Below the pieces are notes generated by a model that worked only from the letters and a program-made list of their open reading frames with translations, had not been told where the DNA came from and searched no databases. Shown in pieces: positions 33,491-43,865 of a stretch of DNA of 64,000 bases. This DNA comes from Phocoena phocoena. Its lineage: Eukaryota; Chordata; Mammalia; Artiodactyla; Phocoenidae. Position numbers and translations under genes: made by a program. The stretch lies in contig NC_089236.1 of assembly GCF_963924675.1 (NCBI RefSeq), positions 48,888,500 through 48,952,499 of the forward strand, read 5' to 3'. Each line of letters opens with the position of its first letter. Within the stretch, counting starts at the first letter, position 1.

Positions 33491-34035
33491 TCTCCTGAGA
33501 AACCCACTCAAACCAGAGCTTAGGTCCAGTGACATTCATGGAGTGAGCTGAGGCTTGTGGACCCATGACCCTTGCTTAAAAAATGACTTTCTTCGGGTTT
33601 CTCCCAGCTCCAAAGACGACCACTTGATTGGCAACTTCATCAGTCAGTGCGGACAGTGGTGGATGGGTTGTGGACTGTGTTTTATCCAGCGATTTTTCAT
33701 ATCCATGAAAACCATGTTCCTTCCAGCCAGGTTTCATCTTTCCTAACCCAACGTGTGTTCCTTCCAGCTCTGTAGTGGACCTTAAATCCTAAGCAGATGC
33801 ATAGGGTAAGCACACATCTCTACTTCCTGAGTCTCTGCTAGACGACCTTTCCTAGGCACCTAGTGTCCTGTTGCTATCTAGGACCTGTCAAGACAACGCT
33901 GCACTTAAACTGATCCTCTGGTTGCAGCCTGAGCTCTGAGATTATTCTGATATCCTTACTCCTTCCATTTTCAACTCTGGTTTTACAAGAAAACTATGAA
34001 GAGGTTATGACCAGCTTTCTTCCCTGTTCAGAAAT
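33491..34035. other. Non-coding stretch without recognised features
   Basis: No supportable feature seen. Confidence 0.45.
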
Positions 34036-34039
34036 CTCT

Positions 34040-34470
34040 GAAAATACTTAGTAATAAACTTAACCAGGAAGGGGAGAGACTTCGTGGTCTTTCAGAAGGG
34101 GAAAACTATATAGTTGACCCTTATAGATGAAAACTATAAGGCATTGATGAAAGAAATTTAAAAAGACACAAAAATGGAAAGCTATCCCATATTTATGGAT
34201 TGGAAAAATTAATATAGTTAACATGTCCATACTATCCAAAGTGTTCTACAGATTGCATGCAATCCTTATCAAATGTTTAATTGTATTTTTTACAGAAATA
34301 GAAAAAGAAATTCAAAATTCATCTGAACCACACACACACACAAAAAACCTGAATAGCAAAGCAATTTTGAACAAGAAGAACAAAGCTGGAGACATCATAC
34401 TTCCTGATTTCAAAATATATTACAAAGATACAGTAATCAAAACAGTATGGTACTTACTAGAAAGTTAAGG
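34040..34470 (+). pseudogene. LINE-1 ORF2 remnant, C-terminal part
   Basis: A 5'- and 3'-truncated L1 piece. The frame from 34223 reads MSILSKVFYRLHAILIKC and later AGDIILPDFKIYYKDTVIKT, which belongs to the region after the reverse-transcriptase core of ORF2p. L1 ORF2p normally provides endonuclease and reverse transcriptase for retrotransposition. Here only about 140 codons survive. An (AC)n run at 34328 replaces part of the coding sequence, and an upstream frame change lies before 34223. It is dead as a gene and has no host function that can be inferred. Confidence 0.88.
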
Positions 34471-35170
34471 AAGGTATAGTCAGGGGCTGATAGGTGGAAG
34501 AAGACTTGGTAATCACAGATCTTCTTGATCCAATTAATAGAATTACTTTGGAGTAGCAGACATAGGAAGCCGATTTTATAATACTTACACTGTCTTTTAC
34601 ACAATAAATTCTCAATCAGTCTTCACTGAATCTGAAGAAAAAGAAGGAGGAGGCAGAGGGGGAGGGGAAGGGGAGGGGAAGAAAAGGAAGATGCTTTCCT
34701 CTTTGATGAAGAAACACTAGTAGTGAGGTTTGTCACAAGTGTATTAGTAGCTAAAGTTCCAAATATTGAAAGCAAATTGCTTTTTAAAATAAATCAGAGT
34801 GGATTCACGATTATCACTATTATAGTGTCACTTTCAATCATTTGCTTTGTTAACCGTGGAGAGAAAGGGACATAGTTACAGTCTGTGAATGGGAATTAAA
34901 CAGGATACAGTCATGGGAGAGTATCATTAAGGTGAGCTTCATCCAGCAAGTGCATGAGGGTCAAAAAAGGTGAAGAATTCTGTTTTAGATTATCTTCTCT
35001 ACCATTTCTCTCACTCAGGCATTTGAAAGGATTATGCCAATAACAACTGGAAGTTACACTCTCTAAAACTGTATTTCATACAGAAGCTGGATCCTCATGC
35101 TCTAGAAACTAGAAGACAAGTAAAAAGTTAATATTCTACCTTCAAGTCAAGACACTAGATCAGCACTCCC
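34471..35170. other. Non-coding stretch with a purine run
   Basis: A G/A-rich run lies at about 34636-34692. Nothing else recognised. Confidence 0.5.
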
Positions 35171-35171
35171 T

Positions 35172-35690
35172 TAGCGTATTCGTTTCCTGTGGAAACCCTA
35201 AAAACTTAGTGGCTTAAAACAACACAAATTTTTTACCTCAAGTGTTGGAGAGTTAGCTGGGTCCTTGTTCAGGGTCTCCTCAGGCTGAAATCAAGGTGTC
35301 AGCCAGGGCTCTGATCCTATCTGAAGCTCTGGGTCCTCTTCCAAGCTCACTGGTTATTGACAGAATTAGGTTCCTTGTGGGTCTAGGACTGAGGCATTCA
35401 GCACCTAGAGCCCCCACAGTTCCGTGCCACAAAGCCCTCTCCGTATGATGCCAGTTTGCTTCTTTAAGACTGACAGAAGAATCTCTCTGACTTCTTTAAG
35501 GGCTCACCTGGTAAAGTTATGTGTGGGATAATCTCCCTAATTTAAAGTCAACTGATTGGGGACTTTTTTATATCTAAAAAATTCCTTCACAGCAGTACCC
35601 TAGATTATCATTTGGTTGAATAACTGGGATAATGTACATACTTAGAGTGAAGAATCTTGGGGCTCTCTTAGAATTTTGCTTTCCACACTT
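35172..35690 (-). mobile_element. LTR-like repeat, antisense
   Basis: Contains 'aaacttagtggcttaaaaca', 'ctgaaatcaaggtgtcagcc', 'tgggataatctccctaattt' and 'aaagtcaactgattggggac'. This ordered series occurs in a common mammalian MaLR/ERVL LTR in reverse orientation. About 500 bases remain, without internal genes. Confidence 0.65.
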
Positions 35691-37420
35691 GAAATGGAAA
35701 ACATATCCCTATTTAAATATCTCTTATCACTAGTGTTGCTGCTAAGATTCTTGAGGATCTAAGAATTGCCTTTCACAATTTTCATTTTTGGGGAGAAAAA
35801 TTACCTCCACAAAACTAGTGCAAAGAACAGTTGCCTCTTCTTAGCTACTTGGATATACTTCAAATTGAAGGAATTTTAAAAAAAGAAAAAGATTTTCTAT
35901 GACAATTAAACTGTGGGAAGTCATGTGGGAAAATAAGACTAGTTAGTTGCAAGAAATGTAGATCATGAAAGGGACTCCACAAGAAGAGGTCAAGGTACCA
36001 CTAATTAAGAAAAGATTGTGTTGAATAGCCAGTCACCTGGATTAAATTAAGTCCATTTCCTTGGATACAAGGCGCCTGGACTCTGACAACCAGTCTGTTC
36101 TAGAATCCCTCTGTGCCTTTTTAGTAACCCACAGAAAATTTGGTATTCAATACTTTGAGTCCATAAATCCATTAAAAAAAAATAAGAATGCACATTACTT
36201 TCTGGGAGGTCTGCTTGTTCTAATGAGCAAAGAATAAAATAATTATCTCACACAGTGCTGCAGGTGTAGAATGTAAGACCAACTTCAATAACTATATGTG
36301 CAATTGATAATAGGTCTCCAGTGAAAGAACATTTTTAGATCTCCATTTTCTCATAGTTTCTTTTCTTGTGAAATAGCTAATGCCAAAATTAGTTCAATTG
36401 CTCTTTTTGGAAGCCTTCAAAAACTGCAGTCACATTATTGGTTCTTTTGTTTAATACATTCTATCCATATGCTGCTGGCTGGCCTATTCAGAGAGCTCAA
36501 ACCTTTGTGTATGCCCTTGGGAAAAGATGTGTGGCCTCAATTTGTAATCAGGAAGTGCAGTTTCTCAACTTGACTCTGACTTATGTTCAATTGATTTGGT
36601 TCAATTTTTAAATGCCAATAAAGCTGAAAATATCAATAGTGTTCCAAAAATAAATTTATTTTTGTCCACAAATAATTGTGAAGTCCTTGTATTAGGATTA
36701 TAAAGTCTAGTTGAATAGCGTTATTCAAAGATCTGTCTCTGATGTGATAAGCCACATGCAGAAATGGATTCCTTTGTAAATCATTGTCCTTTCAATAGTT
36801 TATAAAATGCCAATTGCTTAAGTAAAAAACAAAAACGAAAACCAGAGAAAATTTTTTTAAAAACTTGGCTCTGGACTTGGAAAAATTAGAAACAGACGGT
36901 TAATTCTAAAAATGAAAACACGTTTACTGGATTAGCCAACAAGTAAATTGAAAAACAATAAAGATTATTTAAAACACTTTCGCATTCTAGAAATACAATT
37001 ACTAACTGCCTTACTGTCTAACTCTCCACCCCTCAGCAGATGATTTATCTCCTTCACTGAGAAAATAGACCATCCCTTCAATTTCCAGGCAGAATCCCTT
37101 CAAGTTCACTTCCCAAAGCTTCACTGCACACTTACCTGCAGGTACTTCATGAATGGCTGTTGGGAGAGGAATGGATGGATGAGTGCAGATCTTCATTCTT
37201 GACTCCTTTACTTTTGTCAAGTAGAAGAGATCCTCTCCTGTTACTTAACTAAGCCTTCTGAAGACCAAGTCCTCCTCCTGTTTTTTTGGCTCCATCCTCC
37301 AAAGAAGTTCTTGGATCCTCCCTCGTCAGGAACCTACCTGGCTGCATCAGTCAATCCTTCTCTTATATACCTTCCATCCCTCCTGGATCTTTCTATTACC
37401 AAGTCCAAGCTCATACTGCT
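35691..37420. other. AT-rich non-coding stretch
   Basis: About 1.7 kb without any recognised repeat or gene. Confidence 0.45.
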
Positions 37421-37960
37421 TGTGGCATGACAGGCCAATAAATCAAGATACAAGTTGTTGGGGTAAACAATAGTGACTTTATTCAGAAAGCCAGCAGACT
37501 GAGAAGAAGGTGGACCAGTGTCCCAAAGAACCACGTTACCTGAGGTAGAATTTAGGCTTCTTTTATACTAAAAGGGGACAGGGTGTGGCTGGTTGCTGCA
37601 AACTTCTTGGTGCAGGGATCCTTTGTTCTTGCAGCTGTCCATGTAGGCCTGTTCATCATGTTCCTGTAAACCTCCAACAAGACAAATGTCATTCTCTGTT
37701 CTGCAACTGTTTATCTCTATGTGAATGGAAAAGTGTTATACCTTTAAAGGTCAGAGCCTTGAGTATGTACTATCATGTATATTTCAGGCTAGAGGCAACA
37801 TTCTTTTACAAAAGGTGCAGAGCCAGCACGACTAAGCACAGGCAACAGAGCACAAGGCTTAGAGCTGAAGGAGTAGATCCAATGTGGAGTCAAGTTTGTT
37901 CTTCTCTGTTACATTTGCATTTTTCCATTAACAAGGAAACATGCTTCAGCTTTCTTTGAT
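37421..37960 (-). mobile_element. Solo LTR, antisense, with poly(A) signal
   Basis: The plus strand begins with TG and has 'atagtgactttattcagaaa' and 'gagaagaaggtggaccagtg', then 'ttataccttt aaaggtcag' and neighbouring text. Read in LTR direction, AATAAA lies close to the 3' end of R. The left boundary tgtggcatgacagg looks like an LTR terminus. The right boundary is uncertain. Related to the LTR at 24879-25290. Confidence 0.65.
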
Positions 37961-38690
37961 GTGTGTGTCTGTGTGTCTCTGTACACATATATACACCTTT
38001 ATTACATTTACAAACACATATGTCACATTGTATTTAGACATTCCCTTGTTGATAGCTATTTAGTTTGTTACCAAATTTTTGCCTGTATAAACATTTCCCT
38101 GTCCCCTTGCACACAAGTGTGACCGTTTCTCTGGGATAATGGTCCTCAAGGGTCATATCCCAGACTTATTAAAATAAGATCTCCAAGCCTGTCTCTTAAA
38201 AGCCTTGCAGATAATCCTAATGAGCAGCTTTCAGTTGAGAACTACAGCTCTAGAATGAGAAGCAGAAAATCTGGGTAGGAAGGTATGCACACTTTACACT
38301 TTATTACATATTGCACAGTTACTTCCCAATGTAATTGTACCTATTTTCTATCCTACTAGTATGGTAAGATTTTTTTTCTTCTTGCTTGCTACCATGTGGT
38401 ATTGCCAGACTTTTTCATTTTTGCCAATCCAAGTATGAAATTGGATTTCAAATTATTTTTATTTTGATCTATCCCAATTACTAGCAAGTTGGATCATCTT
38501 TTTGTGTATTTTTCCATCCTGGTTCTTTCTTCTGTAAATTACCTGCGCATATTGCTTGTCTATTTTTCTGGTGGTGATTTGTCTTTTTCTTATTGATTTA
38601 TAGGTGAGGTTCAAAATATATTCTGTGTAATAATCTTTTTTCTATATGTGCAAAGTATCTTCTCCAAGTGTGTTGCTAGTTTTTAAAACT
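37961..38690 (-). mobile_element. Old LINE-1 3' region, antisense, interrupted
   Basis: Text such as 'tttgcctgtataaacatttc', 'ctaccatgtggtattgccag', 'agcaagttggatcatctttt' and 'attgcttgtctatttttctg' resembles the reverse complement of an L1M ORF2/3' region. A hAT-like fragment at about 38158-38252 separates two parts. Subfamily undetermined. Confidence 0.6.
38158..38252 (+). mobile_element. hAT MITE 3' fragment (MER5/MER20 type)
   Basis: Ends 'agttgagaactacagctcta', close to the common ttgagaaccactg terminus, preceded by 'gcagataatcctaatgagca'. The 5' part is too decayed to place. Confidence 0.5.
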
Positions 38691-39615
38691 TGTGGGGTTT
38701 GAGTGATGCTGCTTAAGTTCAGTTTCCAGCTCCACAGCTTCTGTTAAATTGTTCTTTTTTATAACTGGAATTGACTATTCTTAGACTTTTCCTCTTTCAT
38801 ATGGATTTCACTGCTCTTTTTTTTTTTTTTTTTTAAATTCATATCACTTTTTTCAGAATTAAAGTCCAGAAAGGAGTGTCATGTGTTTGAATCCTGGCTG
38901 CCAGGGGCATGGATCTTTTCAGCTTTGGAAGTGGAAAATGGGGTCTGTTCTTCACCAGAACTTTTGAAATCAGAAACTCCCCAAACAGCAAGGGGAGTTC
39001 AGATGCTGAGCAGCCAAAAACATGAAAAAATTCATTGTAGCTTCTAAAATTTAACTAAAGGCAGTAGCATGCTAGTAAATATTTAACTGGCACTCCAGGG
39101 GGAAGAAGCATTGATTTGGAGCATTTGTCAATTTCTGGGGTGTATGTATCCCACTATAACAAATTTAAAGCTACCACTGTGATGTTTCTTAACATAGAGT
39201 TGGGAAGTGATGAACTCAATCCTCTCTCAAGAGCTGGTATGAGCCTGCTCCTGGACAAAATTGCAACAAGTATAACGATTGTTATAAGTTTGATTTCCCC
39301 TTAACAATAACAAAGAAAAAAAAATCCCAAGTTCCCCTTTAGTTACAGCCCTTCACAGATGATTTTCATGGAAGGATTGTCTACACCTGCTAACCCCACC
39401 ACCGCAAATCATTCATTCGTCATCTCTGCTCTAAGTCCATACACTCTGATATATATTATCTAATTAGCCTGTGGCAGCTTAATTCCCTGAACACTTTCCT
39501 GTACTTTTGGAGTAATCTCTACCATGAAATTTTGTGTCTATCATGAACATTAGAGTCTGCAATACCGCATTCTTCTGTGGTCTGATAATCAACTTAATCT
39601 TTCTCAGTCTCGTTT
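38691..39615. other. Non-coding stretch without recognised features
   Basis: A T-run lies at 38817-38834. No gene or repeat family recognised. Confidence 0.45.
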
Positions 39616-39714
39616 ATAAATATCTTTTTTTCTGCCCTCCCCCTGAATGTCAGGATTCCCCAATTCCCCTATGGCTCTATCTTGACCTCTCTTCATACTC
39701 TACACCACCATCTA

Positions 39715-39790
39715 TTGGGTTGGCTGAAAAGTTCATTCAGGTTTTTCTGCAAGATATTATGGGAAAACCCGAACGAACTTTTTGGCCAAA
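39715..39790. mobile_element. Mariner-derived MITE
   Basis: Begins 'ttgggttggctgaaaagttc' and ends 'acgaactttttggccaaa', forming a near-palindrome typical of a cetartiodactyl mariner MITE (similar to Mariner1_BT). Flanked by TA on both sides, the expected mariner target duplication. The outermost five bases of the right terminus appear lost. No transposase frame. Confidence 0.9.
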
Positions 39791-40275
39791 TAGAGATTCC
39801 TGGTTCTATATCTTCAGCCCTGTCCTTTCCGTCGAGGTCCAGACCTATACAGGTAGTTCAAACTGCTTTTGGGCAATTTTATCTGGACGTCTTCTTGGCA
39901 CTTCAAATGATATGCTTAAAACTAAACCTATCATCTTCCACTCACTTTACTCCTTGATCCAACCCCCTCCCTCTTCCACTATCCCAAGCCAAAACCTTCT
40001 CCTCTTTATATGTTCCTTATCAAAACCAGAAACATGTGAGTGGCTTTCAAGTCCTCTGTTTCCCTAACCCACGGCAAATCATCACCTAGTCTCTTGGATT
40101 CTCCCATTTGCCTTACTATGGCCTAAGATGAAGCCACCATTAACTTTTGATGAATGCAATATCTTCCTCATTGGCTTTCTTGCACTACACTACAAGTTAT
40201 TTACCTCCAAAATCTAGTGTTCTTGTTCAAAGGCACATCTGATGTTGCGACCTTTCTACTTAAAATTTTTCAATG

Positions 40276-40784
40276 ATTGGTTCCTGAAAATCTGCAGAAA
40301 AAAATACTTTAGGAAGACATTCATGGTTCGTAGTGCTAATTGTGATTGACCCCATCCATTCCCAATCCTATCCTCCTACTATGCAGCAAAATAATTTTAG
40401 GAATTGACATTTGCTTCAGAGGCAGATCTTGCTTAGTCTAGCCAGTCACGATGATCCCATCCCCCTCGCCAATAATGGATTTTGGAACCGAGGGCTGAGG
40501 TAATTGATGCTGGACATTCCACTGGTGACATTTATTGATGGAGCTGTGGATATGGTGACTAAGTTGGTCCACTCTAAGACTGAAATGAGGAAGTTTTATT
40601 CCACAAATAGGAGAGTTCTCTCTTCCCATATTGAGGTAAACAGTAAAAGGATATAACTTTGATTACTCTTGGCTGCCATCTTAACAGGCTAAAGTTGATG
40701 CTGTGAAAGACAAAGCAAAATGATGGAAGAAACCAACCAACCATGAACATACTATAACTTACTTTTTTAAAGCTGATATGAAAT
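40276..40784. other. Unassigned segment inside the L2 copy
   Basis: L2 similarity stops near 40275 and resumes near 40785. The intervening half kilobase has no family I recognise, so it is either an inserted unknown repeat or decayed L2. Confidence 0.5.
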
Positions 40785-40872
40785 CATCCTAAACATTATA
40801 AGGCTCTTCATGACCTAGTCCCTAATTACCTTTCCACCTTCACCTCTTCTTATCTGTCTTCTTACACTCAGT

Positions 40873-41023
40873 GTGTCATCTGAGGACCAACAGCATTGGT
40901 ATAACCAGAGAATTGGTTAGAAATAGGGAACTTAAGGTCCTACCCTAGACCTACTGAATCAAAATTTGCAATTTAATAATTTTCCTAGGTGACCATATGC
41001 ACATGAGAGTTTGAGAAGCACTG
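40873..41023 (+). mobile_element. hAT MITE, first of three in a row
   Basis: Ends 'gagagtttgagaagcactg'. The centre has 'gaattggttagaaataggga' and 'ctagacctactgaatcaaaa'. Strongly diverged 5' terminus. Confidence 0.75.
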
Positions 41024-41030
41024 CCTTTGC

Positions 41031-41269
41031 CAGTGGTTCTCAAAGTGCAGCTCCCAGACCAGCAGCATCAGGATCAATATCCCCTGGGAACCTATTAGGA
41101 ATACCAATGTTCAGGCCCCCAGACCTACTGAATCAGAAATTCTGGGGGTGGTATTCCCAGCAATATGTGTTTTAATGACTTTGTCACTTCTCCAATACCA
41201 TGCATAGGATTTGTATTTTTAGGTGTTGCTGATACTGTCTGTCTCTAGACCGCTCTTTGAGAACTATTG
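41031..41269 (+). mobile_element. hAT MITE, second of three in a row
   Basis: Begins with an intact cagtggttctcaaagtgc terminus and ends 'tttgagaactattg'. The centre has 'cccagacctactgaatcaga' and 'aattctgggggtgg'. Only 7 bases separate it from the preceding element. Confidence 0.82.
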
Positions 41270-41277
41270 GTCTACAT

Positions 41278-41454
41278 TACTGTTTCCTAAACTTGGTTGC
41301 ACGTTGAAATCACTTAAAGAGCTTTACGACTTACTGATGTCTGCATGACACGCCCAGAGAATCCTGATGTAATAGATATGGAGTACAACCTGGCCATTGG
41401 GGAGTTTTCAAAGCTCCCCAGGTGACTCTAATTTTCAGCAAATTTGAGACCACT
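41278..41454 (+). mobile_element. hAT MITE, third of three in a row
   Basis: Starts with a decayed terminus before 'aacttggttgcacgttgaaa' and ends 'caaatttgagaccactg'. The body resembles the MER20-type consensus (ggggagttttcaaagctccc). Flanking 8-mers gtctacat and atctacac share six positions, a likely decayed target duplication. Confidence 0.78.
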
Positions 41455-42147
41455 GATCTACACTCTAACCATACTGAACTACTTCTGCTGTTTCTCCAAA
41501 ACCACAAAACTTTCTTTTTGCTGAACCAAATCACTTGTTTCTCCCATCTCACCTTTCCATTCTTTACCTGACTGATTTGTATATGCCTTTTACAACTCAG
41601 TGCAGGTATCACTTCTTGCAGGAAGACTTCCCTGATGGCCAAGTTTGGATTAAGTGCTCTGGCCATATACTTACGTGACAGCCAAAGCAATTCTCACATG
41701 GTAGTCCACTTTGTTTTTTCTGACCTATCTTCCTCATGGAATTAGCAGTCATTCTGAGTGCAGTAACTCAGCCATAGACACCGTTTCATTCCTGTGTTTA
41801 ACAAGACCTTGCACAAAAATGGGTGCTCAATAAGCATTTGTTGAATAATACACATCAGGGCAGGAATTTTGTCTTCAACTTCCTTGGTGATGGTCATAGC
41901 TCTACAAAAAAATATTTATAGAATTTTTATAATTACTTCTTAAAGGAACTCTTTCCATTTAAAAGCCTCCAAATAGAAAATGCTATAGATGTAGGAAAAC
42001 TAGGGGAAAATAAAACTAGGGAAACATGGTTAACACCATCGATTTACTGCTGAATGAGGTCTGGACATTGTGTAAAATTAGTTATTTTTCAATGGGCCTG
42101 GGATGTGGCTTTTGACTAAGACTGGATTACCATGATGACTACATACA

Positions 42148-42373
42148 GCATCGATGTGATTAAGAGCTGGGTTGGGGGCAGAAAATTCCAGCTTGGCCAC
42201 TTACTCATGGTGTGTCTCTGGGCAGCTGCTTGCCTTCTTTAAGCCTTACAGTCCTTACCTCTAAGATGGGTAATGTTTGCCTCACAGGGCTATGGAAAGC
42301 TTAAATGAGACATTTTTCAGGCACGTAGCACAATACCTGGTACATAATAAGTGCTCCATGAGTGGGAGCTAAG
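42148..42373 (+). mobile_element. MIR SINE, sense, nearly full length
   Basis: Contains 'cagcttggccacttactcat', 'ggtgtgtctctgggcagctg', 'tgtttgcctcacagggctat', 'ggaaagcttaaatgagacat' and 'tacctggtacataataagtg'. It is among the best-preserved MIR copies of the window. Confidence 0.88.
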
Positions 42374-42633
42374 AGTTAAGAGGGTATTTCTAAATTCCAT
42401 TTAGACTTGTGGGTAGAGTTTGGCGCCATCTTTGTTGACCAAACTATTTTTCAAATATAAGCTTGGTCTCTTGAGAATCTTTGCATTTTATATTGAACTC
42501 TTGATTACCCAGGGGAAAAAACAGAAACTGTTTCCACACCTAATCCTTCCCGGCCATCCTCACAAATATCCTCTTATGGATATTACTTCTTTCTCCCGAA
42601 CAATAATTGCATTACAAAGTAATGAAAACTCCC

Positions 42634-42894
42634 TTGAAGGGGGGTGAGGTGGGATGAATTGGGAGATGGGGGTTGACATATATACACTACTGATACTATG
42701 TATAGAATAGATAACTAATGAGAACCTACTGTGTAGTACAGGAAACTCTACTCAATACTCTGTGGTGACCTAAATGAGAAGGAAATCCAGAAAAGAGGGG
42801 ATATATGTATACGTGTAGCTGATTCACTTTGCTGTACAGTAGAAACTAACACAACATTGTAAAGCAACTCTACTCCAAAAAAAATTCAAAAAAA
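42634..42894 (+). mobile_element. 5'-truncated LINE-1 3' UTR insertion with target duplication
   Basis: Contains 'ttgacatatatacactactg', 'ctgtgtagtacaggaaactc' and 'gctgattcactttgctgtac', ending in an A-rich tail. The flanks carry aaagtaatgaaaactccc (near 42617) and aaagtaatgaaaaccccc (near 42893), a target duplication with one difference. So this is a discrete, severely 5'-truncated L1 retrotransposition event. Confidence 0.92.
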
Positions 42895-42910
42895 AGTAAT
42901 GAAAACCCCC

Positions 42911-43685
42911 AAAAGATGGCCCAGAGGAACAGAAGGATGGGAGGGCTTATTTGTGGATGATTGGCCCACAGGCAACGGATTATGATTCTAATTGAAAGTC
43001 CCAGAAATGCAGACCTTCACAACAGACGCCAGCCTATGTAGGAGGAAAGGAATCACAATTTACCTGGAGGTTGAGCTGTGTAACCCACAGCTATAAAATA
43101 TAGCCCTATGTGTGTTAAATGCTGAACCAGGGCACATTTAGACAAGAAATGTTTATTTATAGGCATTAATAAAGTGAAAGCATAAACTGTATGGACAGAA
43201 TTGGGCTGGTCAAGGGCAGCTAATTCCTGCAAATACCTTGTTACTCACTGAATGTAAATGATCTACTTCTGCATTTTATCATGTTTACACAGTGATATTT
43301 TGTGGTAGCTGCTTCCAGGTTTATGTGTATCTTTAATCTGGGAAAGTCCAGGGCTTATTCACTCTTATGTTGAATAAAAGGTCACTGGTAAAAATCAGGA
43401 ACCAATCTAAAACAAGAGAGGGATGGGAAGTTTTGCCAAGTGTGTACATACCAAGTTATTTCAATATTTTCTTAAAAATCCATTGTCTCCGAACAAGACA
43501 TGGCTTCTCATATTGCAAATAAAAAAATCAGACATTTCAATGAGGCAAGCAACTATAGCAACAAAAACAATACCCTAAATAGTGCCCTCAGCTTTCATTA
43601 GAGCCACAGAGAGGTACCTTTGTGTGAATATAGTGGGTAAAAGGGGATAAGTAGAGTGAGGTGAAAATAAACAGAACCCCGAACT
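42911..43685. other. Non-coding stretch without recognised features
   Basis: Mostly unique. Part of it, 43228-43299, resembles 46945-47019. Confidence 0.45.
43228..43299 (+). repeat. Member of a diverged direct-repeat pair
   Basis: Shares caaataccttg, atctacttctg followed by attttat, and cagtgata with 46945-47019 in the same order and near-identical spacing. Family unknown. Confidence 0.55.
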
Positions 43686-43689
43686 TCAG

Positions 43690-43865
43690 ATATCGTATTT
43701 TATTTAAATGATCTAGCATCCTATGATGCTATGTGTTATCCCCATTTTACAGATAAAGGATCTGAAGACCAGCAAGTATGATTCACCTGCCTGAGACTCA
43801 CATGGCTAGCAAGCCACAGGGCTGGTCACCAACTGGGTTATTCAGCCTTGTCAAACCCTGAGCTT
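43690..43865 (-). mobile_element. MIR SINE, antisense
   Basis: Contains 'atccccattttacagataaa', 'ggatctgaagaccagcaagt' and 'gcctgagactcacatggcta', the antisense MIR core. Confidence 0.8.

Larger units (their letters stand above)
39620..41850 (+). mobile_element. LINE-2 copy, sense, with nested insertions
   Basis: Three L2 segments lie in correct order: about 39620-40275 ('cttggcacttcaaatgatat', 'atcttccactcactttactc'), 40785-40872 ('ataaggctcttcatgaccta') and 41455-41850 ('gaagacttccctgatggcca', 'gtgctcaataagcatttgtt'). A mariner MITE (39715-39790), an unassigned 0.5-kb segment (40276-40784) and three hAT elements interrupt it. L2 is an extinct non-LTR retrotransposon. Frames are broken and no protein can be made. 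Confidence 0.75.

Noticed and set aside
39534..40067. 177-codon frame
   Set aside because: It runs through L2 sequence and straight across the mariner MITE insertion, so it cannot represent a conserved protein.
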